Below are positions 11,961 through 23,909 of a DNA stretch of 64,000 nucleotides, piece by piece. Positions within the stretch are counted from its first letter, which is position 1, and each line of letters opens with the position of its first letter. The notes below the pieces were generated by a model. The model saw nothing but the letters and a program-made list of their open reading frames with translations, searched no databases and was not told the origin of the DNA. The DNA is taken from NCBI GenBank assembly GCA_000827495.1, contig KN817544.1:308505-372504 (forward strand). Reading direction: 5' to 3'. Source of the DNA: Hypholoma sublateritium FD-334 SS-4. Its lineage: Eukaryota > Basidiomycota > Agaricomycetes > Agaricales > Strophariaceae. The position numbers were made by a program, and so were the translations under genes.

Positions 11961-14149
11961 GCCGGGCATCACAAATGGATCGAGGGCGAGAAAGGAGGCG
12001 GAGGAGAGCGAAAGGGCCCGAGCTGTAGAAGTAGGAGTTATAAGGAAGAAGATGAGATGTGCCAGTGAAAGGCCGCGTAATGGACACACTGAAGTCGCGT
12101 CCCACCCGTGGGAAGGTTCGGGATCTTGATCGATCTGCGAATCTCGTATGTTACTCCGAGAATTCGTCTGTTCGATTCTCGTACGCAAACCGAACCTCGT
12201 CCAGCCTCGTCCAACTCGCTTCTTGTCATGCGACCATCTCGCGCTCTGCCGCAGGTACCAGTCTCGCTGTCGCCTTCCTCATCCCCCACCTCCGCAGGTC
12301 CACAATTTCATTTTCTCTGCCATTCTTGCCTTCCCGACTACTCCCCGAGCATCCCTCTGCGGTGCATGCGGCTGCTATTTGTGCCCCGAACTGATGCTCC
12401 GTCTGTTCGGTTTTTCTTGGGACAAGAATACTTGCAATCTCGTGCCCGAACTTTTTCTGTTGCCAAAATATCTTCGCTCCCTCCCATTCACTCGACCTTG
12501 AAGACGCATGACCATCGAAATCTAGTCTCATTCAATGCAAAATTCAACCCTACATCATGCGGATCGACGAGCGGGACTGCGAACTTTACTAGATTGTGAC
12601 TGAATGTCGCATTAGTGATGACGAATTTTCTCCTTTTGACGCAACTCGCTATCCCTCGCGCACGACAGGAAGAGGAATTTTTCAATTCTGATAAGATTTC
12701 ACAGCACGAGATGTGAGTCTTATCTCGTCCGCTCCGCCACATCCTAGGGCTCACACTTCTTCCGTCCTCGGAGGATCATGACAACAGTCCGCAAAGGCAC
12801 GATGCTGCACTAGAATGCCTCCAACTCTCCACCGTCTCCGCAGCCTCCAGATAACCCGTCGAAGGCTTCTATATTTGAATATGTTATTCCCATGAGCTTC
12901 AAACATGTGAGCGTTCTCTGGGAACAACTGCAAATTACTCACGCCCATGGGACAACTTAGCTGAAGGCTTGGAGACTTACATTCAAGTTATGGGTATGGA
13001 TGGACAAAGATATTGAAGTAATGACACATGCTTAGCGATTTAAACTTTTTCAGGTCCTAATTGCGTGCTTTACTCGCAGCCGAACATTAAATTTCATCAG
13101 GGTTGAGTGGATTATTCATTTTTCTGGATCCCGCCGAGGGCCCCATACTTACAAATTCTTATCAACCATGTAGCACTGCCGGGAGACATCAAATCCTTAT
13201 CTACGACGACGTAGGGTTACCCAGGCAAAAAGAAAACTTATCTGAGTTTCATTCTGACAGAACCCAGGCAGGTTACTTTACTAGCAAGTTATCTCGAAAA
13301 CACTGCGCAAACGGTAACTGCAAAAATAGACTTGGACGCACTGTCCCATCGTGTGTCCCATCATGTTGTCGTCGATTTCATTCACGAACTCAAGTCTCAG
13401 GCTCACGCCGTTTGGCGTATAAATTTACCGGCTTTTATTTGTCTGCATCCTGGTGACGTCCCGAAATGAAATGGGCTTTTGCGATAACACTTATACGGGC
13501 ACATTGCTTCTTTCCTGCCAGAACCGATTTTTCGTTTCTTTCACTCCGAAAAGCGCGAAAAATAGAACGCCCTACAGTCTGGGCGGGGATGCGGGGGGCG
13601 TCACGACACAGTGCCGGTGGCTCCAAATGTCGTGTAAGTGACATATCTTCAATGTGGGGAAGAGGTACTCTTCGAGTTCTCAGAGCACCGCTATCGATCT
13701 AATCAATGGTCGCGAGGCTTGTGGCATATGGGTGCGCCCAAACTTTATGTGCTTAATCTAATCGAACGCTAGGTTCATCACCTTTCTCAGGTTCAGAATG
13801 AATAATCGCATATCGTTGCGCACACACCGTTTGGCACACCGTTTGGCTCTTGTGGAAAAGCATCCCTTTGACTGTTCTCAACTTCGGGAATGACCCCAGT
13901 TCACCGAACCGCCCACCTCGCATCCAACTATATATGTATTGCGGAGACCTGGCAAGTGGGAGCTGGAATTCAATCGGTGCTTTCGTTGGCACGCATGTCA
14001 TCTCCGCCCGATTCTTTGTTATTTTTGAAGATCGACAGCATCAAGCACTTTTCAGCCCCTTCTGTATGGGAGAAAGCATCGCTTCACAGGTCGTTCCAGG
14101 TCGTTCCTCAGTCTATTTTAAGGCCCGTGTTTTGACTTTTCTGTGTGAG
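11961..14149. other. Intergenic stretch without a convincing gene
   Basis: Overlapping plus and minus ORFs of 65-163 codons occur at 12.06-12.95 kb and 13.1-14.2 kb. They overlap on both strands, lack domain motifs and do not splice into longer frames. The first few hundred bases must contain the promoter of the minus-strand proteasome gene. Confidence 0.55.
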
Positions 14150-15240
14150 AAACCTCGTGTTTTCCTGTGTTTCCAACTTCCTTCATTTAGGTCTCGGCCT
14201 GTCTATTCTTCGCGCACAACTTTCTCAAGAATGTGATACCGTCAGGACTAAACCCTCCAGAATGGTTCATTATTCCCTGGCTTGACGTTTTCTCTGGCTA
14301 TTTGGGATTATCCTCGGAGCAAAACATCGAAAGTTTTTGGGAACATCTAGTCTTTGCCGCGTAGGAGTTTCTTTCCCATTCTCTCCTCGACGAACTTGGC
14401 TATGTGGCAAACAAGAGCTGCAAATTTAATTGACATCGGTGTACACGACCGACTGCAAACGTCCAAGTCGATGGAAATGCCACTAGATGATGACTAATTC
14501 TTGCTCCTCGACCAACATGCGCTACTTGTCCATTTATGTTATTACCTCTTGGACTTCACTGAAGCACACCTGGAATGTTGTGGCAAGATTGGAAGAACGC
14601 CGCTCGACTACGGCTCACACTGCACAGCGCTTATCTTACACGTACACCTCCACTCTTATTAATGACAGGCTCTTATTTCGCCGAAGTAGTTCCAAACCCC
14701 TATCCCGCGCCTTCTCGCCAAAGATTTCCTGCGATTCTGCTGCCACGGCTGCCCCCTGGAGTTGGCCAGTACGTCTAGGTCTCCATGCAATTAGGGCCTA
14801 GGTCGACGCACGCCAGTCTACGCTTCACTCGTTTGGTGGTCGCATTCGAACAAGCGAGGCGGACAATACCGAAATCTTCATATTACCCGCCGCTGCATAT
14901 TTTGGGCTAGCACACAGGACCTATGGCAACCTCTAAGCACGATCGGAGTACACTCAAAGGAATAGGAAGTCAGCGACAGGCTGGTCGAGAGGCTACGTCT
15001 CGCTGGGTCCAACTCCCTCCCACAACCAGAAGCGAGACATTGCTGCAGACTCTATTTTTGTAACACACGCACGACTTGAGCACGTTCACGAAATCTACAT
15101 CTTCGATCCCTTCGAATGGCGTGTGCAGCGTACTCTGTGCAAACTTCCAAACGATGTCCAAGAGACTGGCGGTCACGGAGATTCCTTTCTCCAGCCCGTA
15201 TCCAGCAGCTCTCTCACGGGCTGCAGCCTTTGGATTATGA
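14150..15240 (+). pseudogene. Probable decayed gene, protein-like blocks broken by in-frame stops
   Basis: After an acceptor-like TTTCCTTCATTTAG near 14177-14190 the plus strand reads LNPPEWFIIPWLDVFSGYLG before a TAG. Downstream blocks read FLLLDQHALLVHLCYYLLDF after an in-frame TAA, TGSYFAEVVPNPYPAPSRQ, ADNTEIFILPAAAYFGLAHR and LEHVHEIYIFDPFEWRVQR. Each block has balanced protein-like composition, but stops separate them and I could not connect them with a consistent set of GT-AG introns. I do not recognise the parent family. It could be a real multi-exon gene that I failed to splice, but repeated stops within one frame favour decay. Confidence 0.35.
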
Positions 15241-18200
15241 CAATCTAGCTTTGTACCCTGCTGGAGGGCTTTTTATAGTCATCGCTTGAATGCTTTCCCT
15301 TCCGTCCAACAAGTAAATTTCCCTGTTTTCGATGAGAGCAGTACCATGTCGAAAGCTGTCTGAGCTCTCTGATTCTAGCGTTGGAACTCCTTCCAGCGAG
15401 TAGAGTTACTGTCAAACAATGCCTTAGGATCGTTATACTATCCAATCGCGACCGCCGCCGGCATTCTAGTTGCTCAAAATACGGCGCATTTGCAGGTTCC
15501 TGAAGCTTCTTTAAGATCGACTGTAAAACCTAATACTATGCTGGTCCAGACATATATTTTCCGCAGTAATTCAACTCCTCAACGCCACACAAACAACCTT
15601 CCGAAATGCTGATATTATAAACCGCTCGAATGTGGGCATCAACGCATCGATCGATCCCAATTCTACTGTGCGCGCCGCACGCACCTGTCATTTTCTAATT
15701 GGAGCTCGTGGCCATGTATATTGAAACTATAATCGTAGTACCGTGCTGATAATATTTGAGTCCAAAACCTAACCTGAAGAATAACCAACCTTGCAAAGAA
15801 AGTTAATTCGTACCTGTGCTTTCAAAAGAGATTCATGAAGAAATTATATCCACTTCCGAAAAAAATTTGGCATAGTATCATCATGTTGAACGGTTTAGAG
15901 TCGGGGCTTGACAGATGGTTATTTTCGACCGATCTTAAGCGCTGGGTGTCAAATTTCTTTTCTCTCGTGGATGATCTCGTTGTGGTTCAGAACCAATCTG
16001 GCTCGGCTTCCTACTAAAATCATCCCTTTCCAAACTCTTGGGCAAGCTTCTGATTCAGCTGAAAGCCTTCTTTTGATCTGTCGGAATGTCTGCTTATCTT
16101 TGACTTCTTTGACTTGCTTATCTTTGCGGCAAAATGACATATCCTCTAGTCGTAATTTAGTCAATCCTGTGCTGAAAACCTCTGGTTCACTTATCCCCAA
16201 AGACTCCAGTCTACCTGCTGAATCAGAGTTGCCAGCTGAAGATTGGTATCATATTACCATTGTCTATGCCAGTGTTCTGTGGCAAGGTGTTCAATCGGGC
16301 TCTATCGCAATGCTCGCCGAGATTCTCTCGTTGATACACAAAGCCATGCATTTATTTCGGCGCCATTCTTATATCTCCCTATCAAAGTCAAAAACGCGGT
16401 AATATGATTCGGAGTGCATTGTGTTGAATGATCACATACAAAACTGAATAAAGGAGTCGAGTCGCTCCAAATTCCGATCTGAACCTCAAGGCTGGATCTC
16501 TCTGTCACTCTAATCATGCACTGTTTGGCAGATAAGTGCGTGCATGGAATGGCTGATAGACATAAGTATTTCAACTGTTTCCGATGTATATGGTTGCACT
16601 CTACAAGCAGACTAACCATGTCACTGCCATAGAATTTCCCTTCCAAACGTGGAATACACTCGTCTGGTAGGCTTAGGCCCTTCGCTTCACCATGCGCTGG
16701 CTTGAGCACTACAAGTTTTGGCAAAATTATGGATTTATTAGACTTCTTTACAAAATCAGCATGCGATCGTAATAATGAACGCGCCTGAACATGTTCTGCG
16801 GTGCGTAGAACTCCTTTGAGGCAGGCCATCCGCCCTAGTAGTCATCAAGATTACATTCGTGTCGTCCGGGCCCGTAGACAACCCAGATTATCTGCGCTCC
16901 CATATGCAACCCAGTCAGCGCTAGGTCAAAAAGTTAGCCACGATACTCAATTTTTCCTTGAGAGCTTTATCGACTTATCGCCTCACCTTGACCAGTCGGG
17001 AGTATTGAGCAATAGGACGGGCAACACTGGGATGGCGTTTCCCGCCGGGGGCTTTTCTGCTAGTAGTATTTCATTATAACTGGCCGCCGCTGTCCACAAA
17101 TTAGTACTTCAAGGCACTCATGGTGTGCGATGCAGCCTAGTTCCCTCCTGCCTTTTGTCTCGGTCAGCGTGCTCCGCCGCCCAACACACACTAACATTGG
17201 AAAGAATTACATTGCGCACCCTCAAGTTACCAATATGGGATACTTAATGCCCAAAGGTCTTATAAGACCATATCGTTGTTGCATCCATTTCTAAAATGCT
17301 TCAGTTCACGAATCACCACCAGCGACCGCCGCAGCCACGCGCATGTATGAATGTTCTTACTACTCCTGTGCACCACGCGCCGCGCGTTGTCTCACAGCCT
17401 GCGTGTCAATGCGCGATAGTGCTGAGGTTTCATGATTCTTGCAAGAGAAGGCCGGAGGGCTGGGCGATTGGCGATAATAGTGTGGTGGCTAAGTCCTGAC
17501 ATGCACTGGCAACGTTACTAAAACGAGTAAACTGCACGGTGAAAGAGCCTTCGGATGGTTCCGGACCGGATCTCCCCGAGGTTTTGAAGTCCAGGTGGCA
17601 CTGTTGCTGCATTTGCCTCCCGCTCGAGAAATCGTTCATGTCTACGATTTTCATCTCCTGTTTATTGTAAAGGGGTATTCAACTTGTATTCAGCACCATC
17701 GAAACTCCCAGAAAAGCAGGCGACCGCCGCGCCGCCAACTTTCAGGCCACTCAACTTCCAGTCAACTTCGCCTCAAATCAAGCACCTGTGTGCTCTATCG
17801 TGTTTAAGTGCATGCATGAAGCAGCTTGTAACCCTGAAAACCTCATATCCACTCTTCACCTCCGCGCGAGACTGTTTGCAAGTGCCTTAAGGCATCCTAT
17901 CAGTCACCGGCAAGATCAAGTAAGCATAGTGCTATTACTGCCGTCTCGGATGTCGAGTGCATCCTGGCTTTTGCGGGTGTTGCTTTACAACTCCGAGATA
18001 CTAAGTTACCGGGTTCATGTCAGCAAAGGTCGATGACTGCTGCAAGTTCACTCTTTGTTCAATTTCTGCGCTTGCCTGACGGACTAACAAAGGATGATAT
18101 CGTTTTATTTTTACATTAGAGATGGAACAATAAGTCTTACGCCCACTCTACCCCAGCAGCGTAATGGCTTTGGATATACATTCCTGCATCGATAGTGACG

Positions 18201-18451
18201 CTGTACACGCCGCTTTCCGCTCTCAAAGCCTCAAACACACGTGGGAGCTTCATGTTTTTATACACATCTTGCCGAATGCTGAATGCATCCCTCAGAACTC
18301 TTTCAATTCGCTTTCTCTGGATTGCCCAGATTGGTCCCAGCACCCATAGCTCACGTCTGCCATATCGGCCTCGATGGTCTCGCTCGTCGTGCTCAACCCA
18401 GCGCACAAGTTGCGGTTCCTATCCAAGTTGATCTTGAAGGGGTCCAGCCGT
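15241..18451. other. Gene-poor stretch with uninterpreted ORFs
   Basis: The longest frames are plus 15908-16402 (164 codons) and minus 16302-16829 (175 codons), which partly overlap. The minus frame reads natural in places (KSNKSIILPKLVVLKPAHG, SLPDECIPRLEGKFYGSDM) but has no motif that I recognise. A plus frame at 15835-16017 also looks protein-like (GLESGLDRWLFSTDLKRW). None joins into a supported model. Minus frames at 18137-18606 run opposite the 5' end of the BTB gene and are probably shadows. Confidence 0.45.
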
Positions 18452-19702
18452 ATGTTGAAGGGTATCGATACATCGGTTACTCCGTTTTGCACTCCTCCGC
18501 TGGCCGAAGAATTCGCCAAACCAGAAAAGTTCCCAAAGACCAATGCGTCCCCACTTGTCAAATTAGATCTCAGCCACATCCCTGAAGGGGGTTTGACTCT
18601 GGACACAGAATACTATAAGCCCGATTACGAAGGTGGATTATGTACCTTTCGTGTCGAGAATACGCTTTTCAGGGTGACTTCATTATATTTACGATACCGC
18701 TTTCATAGACTGACAACATACGCCAGGTACATAAATGTTACTTATTGCGCGAACCCTCCGCCTTTGGAGATATGTTCGCACTTCCGCTAGTGGGCCAAAT
18801 CCCCGGAGCCTCTCCGATTCCTCTATACGATACCGCAGTTGAATTCCGTGATCTTCTCTGGGCACTATATGCTTTGTAAGTGAAAATTTATATTTCATCA
18901 AATCTTGTATTCACCAACAATTAATAGACCGACGCATCTGATATCCACGGGGAATAAAGATTGTCCTTCAATTGGGCGCCTACTCAACATCGCCAAGCTA
19001 GCGAACAAATATTGCATGGCATCATACGAAACTTGGGCCCTCCAAGAGATCCTTGCACTGGCACAAGATCCCATGGGTTTCTTACGTAGTGCGCCATCTG
19101 AAGTCTGTGCGCTCGCTTTGAACGTCGCCGTCTTATGCCACCATGATGAACTCCTCGACTTGATCACGCATCGTCTAGTGGCAAGGATCTTGTGGACAGA
19201 CGTGGCCCGCGAACCGATCGTGGAAGTCGCCGAAAGCCGCGGTTCACGCCGTCTTCAAGGCGTGTTATACTATAAGGAGCTCGTGTCTGCGGAACGAAAC
19301 GCGAAGCCCGACGGCGCTCGCAAGACACCCTTGGTGTTTCCGGCTTCAATCAGCGCCGAAAAGCGCAAGCACCTCCTTGCCGCGCACCACTCCCTTGTCA
19401 ATCTCTGCGAGTGGGTGCGCACCAACCCGCCAATGTTCGTCGACAACGGATGCACCTCGCACGCAGAATGCCTCACTGCGTGGTCCGATTTGTGGTTGAG
19501 TGCGGGCTCTGCGGACCAGACGATGCGCCATGGGCCCACGGATGTACTTGGGCGGTTAAAGGCGATGATGATCCTGCTCAAGAAGTGGATGCTGGACTCC
19601 GCCTCGCCTATCACCATTGACTGCACGATGGCCGCACTGGAGTCGATCACTGTAATGCGGGACGATATCGTCTCGGGATTGCTTGATCACTTTCAGGTGT
19701 AG
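18452..19702 (+). CDS. BTB/POZ domain protein
   Basis: A BTB/POZ domain mediates dimerisation and, in many proteins, Cullin-3 recruitment. This belongs to the expanded Agaricomycete set whose targets are unknown. Three exons: 18452-18673, 18727-18875 and 18928-19702, giving 381 residues. The BTB core reads FRVENTLFRVHKCYLLRE, then FGDMFALPLV and VEFRDLLWALYALPTHLIS, with the helical pair LLNIAKLANKYCMASYETWA after it. The rest, about 220 residues, is helical and carries no second domain that I recognise. The start is the ATG at 18452; an upstream in-frame ATG at 18374 is also possible, and the segment before LDLSHIPEGG is poorly constrained. Confidence 0.82.
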
Positions 19703-21344
19703 GTTGTCAAGTGAGCAAAGGGCGAAGACCATTGCCGTGCTATGCAGTGTTTATATTCTGGTCAGCGAATTCACGATGACGTGTTTAATGGGTGCTTCTT
19801 CAGCACCCTCTTTGGAACCTTCTCGTTGAAAAATTGCTACCATTTTTATTCAGCTGGCAAGTTTTACATAAATAGTACCAGTATTATTCAACCTGGCTCT
19901 TGGACGCAGGTAGCCCAGGGATTTGTCCAAGGGACTCTGCACGTTACATACGTTGTTGCAGTGTAGAAGGGACGATGATTGTATGTTTCTGTAGACTGTA
20001 CTATTCACTTTATCTTCTTTTATTGTATACTCGAAAAGCCTTTCGGTAGAGCTTCAGTTCGAACCACTTTCATCGGAGGACGCTCAACTATACATTATCT
20101 AAGGTACATGTACAATGCTATTTTTTGAGGTTGTGGTTCCTCTAGGTTCCCTATACTTACTTACTCTTACATCGGTCCGCCGACGGTCGGACGCAGTGGT
20201 AATACAAATCATTTGTGAATGCAAAAAGAATTGGCAAAGTTTGGACCGCACGAGATGTATAGTATTAATTAAGTAATTATTACCCGATTCAGATACTTTA
20301 GTATCTGCCGGCTGCAATAGCGCAACAACTCGACTCGGAACCAACTCGGAACGCCGCTCTTGAACGTTGTAACACGCTTAATAGATCTTGCTGCCAGGTG
20401 ACTGCTTATTTTGGATGAATTTGTATCAACTCCTTCGCTGACCATATATTTCTTCTCCAAATGCAACCTTGTGTTAGAGGACGACTTCGTGGAATTTTGA
20501 AGTTAAGCAAGACCGGCCAAAGACCACTGCGGCCACTGCCGCGTAGTACTAGTAGGCCGGCCGAGCGTCGATTAGATAAGATCCCATCCGTAGCACAGCC
20601 TGTCCGTATGTAGACGCACGCGCGCTGTGACGAACAAATCATTCCTTGCCTCCCGCCTTCGCGCGCTTCCCTGGTCACGCGCCTGCTCGATGCGCCTCCG
20701 AGCCTTGCCAGACCCCAGCTACTAGGGTCGGCCTGAATCCTGATTGGCCTACTCCACCGGGAGTCGGTCCAACCTTCGACTTGACTGAACTAGTTGCAAA
20801 AATATTATCACAAGCTACCATTTGTCTGGCCTCACTTCGGGTCACCTGTTTGTCACAAGGGTCCTCCAGTCTTCGCCCTCTCGACTACGTCAGATGACTC
20901 GAAAATATGATTGAATGGCATGGTACTTTCCCATGTGGCTTTTCCAACAGCGTCTCGCCCATCAACCCCCCACGTTGATGACCTCAAAATTCACTGTCGG
21001 CGCCCGCTTTTATTCTCATACAATAGGTACTAACGTACCTTCACACAGGTCCTGTGATACTGTCAAGCCTGCTTTCGTGACGCGCCCCGAATTGCAATCT
21101 GCCTCAAAATGTCTTCCAATCCCACGACAGCCCCATTTTTAAAATATTCTTTGCACCGAAAAAACACGCGCCATCACTTCCGTGTCACAAGTTGTATGTT
21201 CGGACGAATAGGTGGCTACAGGAAACGAATCGCAGCCAGCAACATGCCAACCTTTGCGACGGCGGATGATTGACCAGGTTTCAAGCACCACTATAACTGC
21301 CGCTTTTCTTGAATCTTATCAGCTGGACTCGTCGTCAGTCGAGT
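19703..21344. other. Intergenic region between the BTB gene and the carboxylesterase
   Basis: About 1.6 kb without a supported gene. A short plus frame at 20646-20897 is Pro-rich and has no domain. The right end is the promoter of the carboxylesterase. Confidence 0.6.
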
Positions 21345-21352
21345 CTATAAAT
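21345..21352 (+). promoter_or_regulatory. TATA box of the carboxylesterase gene
   Basis: TATAAATT lies 45 bp upstream of the ATG at 21390, leaving room for a very short leader. The spacing fits a core promoter element for this secreted enzyme. Confidence 0.55.
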
Positions 21353-21389
21353 TGAGAGGGATCCAACTCGAAAAGACCAGAGGTCTGCC

Positions 21390-23717
21390 ATGTTCGCCGA
21401 AACCCTTCTTACCTTGGTTCTTTGCGCTATGGCTGTAACCGCTGTATCGCCCACCGTAAAGTTGGATGAAGGCGTGTTCATCGGAACGACCGACGGTATT
21501 TCTACTAAGTTCCTTGGAATCCCATTTGCGCAGCCGCCGTGAGTTGTTCTTGCACCGTTCTAGGACGATGGTATTAATTTTGGAATGCTTTTTAAGTGTA
21601 GGCAATCTTCGCTTTCAATTACCGCAAACGATTCCTCCGTACAATGCGACATTCTCTGCCACAAGTTATGGCCTATCTTGCGCGCAGCAGGCCATCGAAG
21701 TTCCCATTGTTACGGGTTTGGTCGCCGAAGCGGTTGATTATATTGCGAATACGATTTTCGGCGTAATTCTACCTGACTCCGAGGACTGTAAATTCATTTG
21801 ATCTCCTTTCCGATATCTGGGACGGTTAATTTGCGATACTCTAGGTCTCACGTTGAATGTCATTGTGCCTGCATCTGCGACACCTGCCTCCAAACTTCCG
21901 GTTGTCGTGGTGAGTAGTAGCAGTATGTTGAATACTCGGCAAGGGGTTCACTGAGCATATGTTTGATATTCCTCCTAGTGGATTTTTGGCGGTCAGTGTT
22001 TTGCACCAAGCGGAATTTTTTTGTTGAAAACGAGGTAATATAGGTGGCTTTGAACTCGGGGGGACATCCATGTACGTAACATTGAACTTAGTGCGATTAT
22101 TCTTCCTTGTAATTACCGATGACTTAAGCATATCTTGTCCAGGTACGACGGCAGCGTGATCGTTTCGCGCTCTATCGCGCTAGGTAGCCCTGTCATATAT
22201 GTCAGCATGAATTATAGGTCCGAGTTTATTTTCCTTGAATTTTGGTAGCTTGCACTGATCCCTAGTTAGGCTTGCAGGTGGGCAACATTGACGAAGTTAA
22301 CAGGCCTCATACCGATCACCGTTTTTGTTTATCGTGCAGGTTTCGGATTTCTAGCTTCTGAAGAAGTCAAGGCAGCCGGAGTCGGCAATCTAGGCTTACA
22401 AGATCGTAAGGACGAGAAACCATCTATCTGATTCATCGGAACCCTAATGACTCTGGTTTACAGAAAGAGAAGCATTGAGATGGGTTCAGAAATACATCGC
22501 GCAATTCGGAGGAGATCCTACTAAAGTCACTATGTTCGTCTTATCTCTCTCTTCCACCAGCGATACTAAAATTGAGGTTGTCACCCTAGCTGGGGAGAAT
22601 CCGCCGGCGCGATCTCCGCAGCCCTCCACATGCTAGCTGACGGTGGCAACACTGGGGGCCTCTTCCGTGCGGCTTTCATGGAATCGGGTGCACCAATCCC
22701 AGTCGGCGATATTGCTCACGGCCAGAAATACTACGATTCTATAGTGGCAAGTACTGGATGCTCCGGCGCTGCAGACACCCTCGCTTGCTTAAGGACAGTT
22801 TCGTACACAAGTCTCAAGGCGGCAATCAATCAGACTCCGTCAATCTTTGCTTATCAAGTAAAAGAAATTGTTGTAACTCAATACTAGCGAGTACTGATCC
22901 AATATGCACAGTCGTTGAATCTTGCGTGGATTCCACGTACGGATGGCGTGTTCTTGACGGATAACCCCCAAAACCTTGTAATGCAAAACAAAGTTGCCAA
23001 TATTCCATATATTACAGGTGCAATTGCATTGTCTATTCAACTAAATATGCCTTCGTACTCAATCAATTCTTACATAGGTAACTGTGACGACGAAGGCACC
23101 CTGTTTTCGTTGTCGACTTTGAACATAACGTGGGCATTGTGCTTCCACTGCACTTCAGACGAGACCTAACCAGAGATTGCAGCACGGACGCCCAGTTGAT
23201 CACTTGGATTTCCACGGTTTTTCTTCCAGGGGCAGATTTAGCAAGCATCAATAATGCGGCGACACTATATCCTGCTGACATTACGCAAGGATCGCCGTTC
23301 GACACCGGCATTCTCAACGCGGTGACCCCGCAATACAAACGTATTGCCGCGTTCCAAGGAGATGGGGTCTTCCAAGCGCCGCGCCGATGGCTGCTCCAGA
23401 ATACAGTCCCCACCAATCCCAACGTGTGGGGATTCCTGAGCAAGCGCCTCAAGGCCTTGCCTATTCTCGGATCTCTACACGCTTCGGACATTCTCGATGT
23501 CTACGGAGGGGGAGAGATGGGGGACTACCTCATTCACTTCGTGAACAACCTCAACCCCAATTCTGCTGCATTGCTGCAATGGCCACAGTATACGCTGCAG
23601 TCACGACAAATCATGACTTTCCTCGATGGGCTTATTCCTTTGGCAATCTCTGCTGATACCTATCGCCAGGCTGCCATGAATGCTCTGACAAATTTAACGC
23701 TTGCAAGTCCTGTCTGA
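21390..23717 (+). CDS. Secreted type-B carboxylesterase/lipase (alpha/beta hydrolase)
   Basis: This enzyme hydrolyses carboxylic esters, probably outside the cell. The signal peptide is MFAETLLTLVLCAMAVTAVS. The family pattern follows in order: KFLGIPFAQPP, the acyl-pocket region SEDCLTLNVIVPA, the oxyanion hole WIFGGGFELGGTS, YVSMNYRVSGFLAS, NLGLQDQREALRWVQKYI and QFGGDPTKVTIWGESAGA. Ser of GESAG (about 22593-22607) is the nucleophile. The candidate acid is in NCDDEGTLF (about 23079-23105) and the candidate His in GSLHASDIL (about 23470-23496). The intron before WGESAG uses AT|gttcgt...cctag. Around ten introns interrupt the first two thirds and the last exon is long. The stop is at 23715-23717. 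No disruption was seen. The natural substrate is unknown. Confidence 0.9.
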
Positions 23718-23909
23718 TGGGCTGTAGTCATTTTCTCTCTGTAATTCAATGTATGCGTTTCCCACTGAAAATATGGACGAGAACTTGGAGATTTGAGCTG
23801 TCAGTATTGATGCCACAGCATGCCACGAAGCTAGCAACCTTGCAATTTAAAAACTGTTCACGTACATAATTGTATGGTGGGGATGTGTCTAAAAACCGAA
23901 GAAAGGGTA

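Noticed and set aside
12120..12200. tRNA-like B-box word (GTTCGATTC)
   Set aside because: No matching A-box, acceptor stem or cloverleaf could be drawn around it.
12108..12599. Plus-strand ORF of 163 codons next to the proteasome gene
   Set aside because: Ser/Pro/Arg-biased and open together with two other frames on the same stretch, with minus-strand frames opposite; this is probably promoter-proximal sequence of the minus-strand gene.
18137..18606. Minus-strand frames opposite the BTB gene start (GNFSGLANSSASGGVQNGV)
   Set aside because: They look protein-like but are the antisense of the BTB first exon, which has the better-supported spliced model.
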